From Halobacteriales archaeon QS_5_70_15 (GTDB taxonomy: Archaea > Halobacteriota > Halobacteria > Halobacteriales > Haloarculaceae), in contig PXRQ01000109.1 of NCBI GenBank assembly GCA_003022005.1, forward strand, positions 5,307-20,522: a stretch of DNA of 15,216 nucleotides. Direction: 5' to 3'. Below are positions 14,801 through 15,216 of this stretch, piece after piece; position 1 is the first letter of the stretch; each line of letters begins with the position of its first letter. The notes beneath the pieces are model-generated. The model worked only from the letters and a program-made list of their open reading frames with translations. It searched no databases and was not told where the DNA came from. The position numbers and the translations under genes were made by a program.

Positions 14801-14971
14801 ATCTCCCGTCTCGGTCGAGCGTCACCTTACTCTACAGTTTCAGGCAACGTTTCCCGTAAAACGCGAGGCGAAGAAGGGCTTGGCCTCCGCGACGACATTT
14901 AATCCGTTCCATACTTCGCTCCCATCCCGCTATCACTCAGTCGATACCGCCACTGAGGCCAAAAGAATGCA
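14801..14971. other. AT-richer intergenic region
   Basis: These 171 bases hold no recognisable gene. They contain the putative TATA-like box for the chimeric ORF (14826-14834), a TTTAAT word (14899-14904) and the terminator of the azf-like gene. The composition is lower in GC than the rest of the window. Confidence 0.5.
14961..14968 (-). terminator. T-rich terminator of the azf-like gene
   Basis: On the minus strand ATTCTTTT follows the TGA stop codon by three bases. This is a typical short archaeal T-run terminator. Confidence 0.45.
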
Positions 14972-15216
14972 TCACTCGGGCGGCGCGTCCCACTCCTCGG
15001 CGTTGTCTTGGGGGTCGTAGCCGACGACCTCGCGGGCGTGCGAGATGTCACAGAAACGCCGGTCGTTGTCGCTGACACCATAGAAGACGTCGAAATCGAC
15101 GGTGTCGTCCTGGAGACAGCGGTCGATCAGGTGCGCACAGTCGCGCCGGGACTGCCAGACGCACTTCAGGCGGGCGACTTTCTCCTCGTAGGCGTCGCTG
15201 TCGCGCTCGAAGTCGT
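14972..15216 (-). CDS. azf: Azf-like NAD-dependent glucose-6-phosphate dehydrogenase, C-terminal part
   Basis: The last 81 codons of a gene that enters from the right edge end at TGA (14972-14974). The visible protein, containing DAYEEKVARLKCVWQSRRD, LIDRCLQDDTVDFDVFYGVS and DNDRRFCDISHAREVVGYDP, then DNAEEW, matches the C-terminus of haloarchaeal short-chain-dehydrogenase/epimerase-type proteins. The closest by recall is Azf, the NAD-dependent glucose-6-phosphate dehydrogenase of the oxidative pentose phosphate route. The FYGVSDNDRRFCDIxHAREVxGYDP pattern is shared with related NAD-dependent epimerase/dehydratases, so an epimerase is the alternative. The NAD-binding N-terminus lies outside the window. 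This stretch and the adjacent intergenic region are visibly less GC-rich than the rest of the window. No frameshift is seen. Confidence 0.83.
   Translation of the reverse strand, partial: DFERDSDAYEEKVARLKCVWQSRRDCAHLIDRCLQDDTVDFDVFYGVSDNDRRFCDISHAREVVGYDPQDNAEEWDAPPE

Noticed and set aside
1..15216. A defence, toxin-antitoxin or secondary-metabolite gene cluster.
   Set aside because: The P450, kinase, MATE, hydrolase and synthase genes do not share an operon or direction, most have their own promoters, and no core biosynthetic or defence genes are present.

Overview
The window comes from an extreme halophilic archaeon (class Halobacteria). It is very GC-rich, and the encoded proteins are Asp/Glu-rich. 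Many genes have an AT-rich TATA-like hexamer centred 25-30 bases before the start codon with no room for a Shine-Dalgarno site, which is the leaderless-transcript pattern of haloarchaea. Several families are characteristic of the group: haloarchaeal-type cytochrome P450, archaeal-type cytidylate kinase, and Azf-type NAD-dependent glucose-6-phosphate dehydrogenase. No rRNA, tRNA, CRISPR array or transposase gene was found.

Left third (1-4331). An aminoglycoside-phosphotransferase-like kinase runs off the left edge (-), followed by a badly broken cytochrome P450 (-). Diverging from it are a BtpA-family TIM-barrel gene (+) and a multi-pass membrane protein (+). A PfkB sugar kinase (-) converges on these. 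Every gene in this third carries a lesion: single-base losses, mostly in G/C runs, or missing internal blocks of conserved sequence.

Middle (4433-12098). Here the genes are mostly intact: a squalene/phytoene synthase (+), a MATE efflux transporter (+), a 57-residue membrane protein (+), a membrane protein split by one frameshift (-), an HSL-type alpha/beta hydrolase (-), a membrane-anchored spermidine-synthase-like protein (-) and a cytidylate-kinase paralogue lacking the Walker A lysine (-). An array of roughly 62-bp repeats lies between the small membrane protein and the frameshifted one.

Right part (12191-15216). A glutamate-cysteine-ligase-like gene (+) diverges from the kinase over a 92-bp shared promoter region. 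It is followed by a palindromic intergenic element, an MBL-fold hydrolase (-) whose frame runs through that element, a short chimeric ORF joining an amidase start to an acyl-CoA-synthetase end (-), and the 3' end of an azf-like gene (-) that leaves the window.

The genes look like a loose collection of housekeeping and accessory metabolism (lipid/isoprenoid, thiol, sugar, efflux), mostly with their own promoters, rather than one operon or defence system. I see no convincing new multi-gene system. The main signals are the recurrent pattern of small deletions and frameshifts, the chimeric ORF, the intergenic repeat elements and the lysine-less P-loop kinase.
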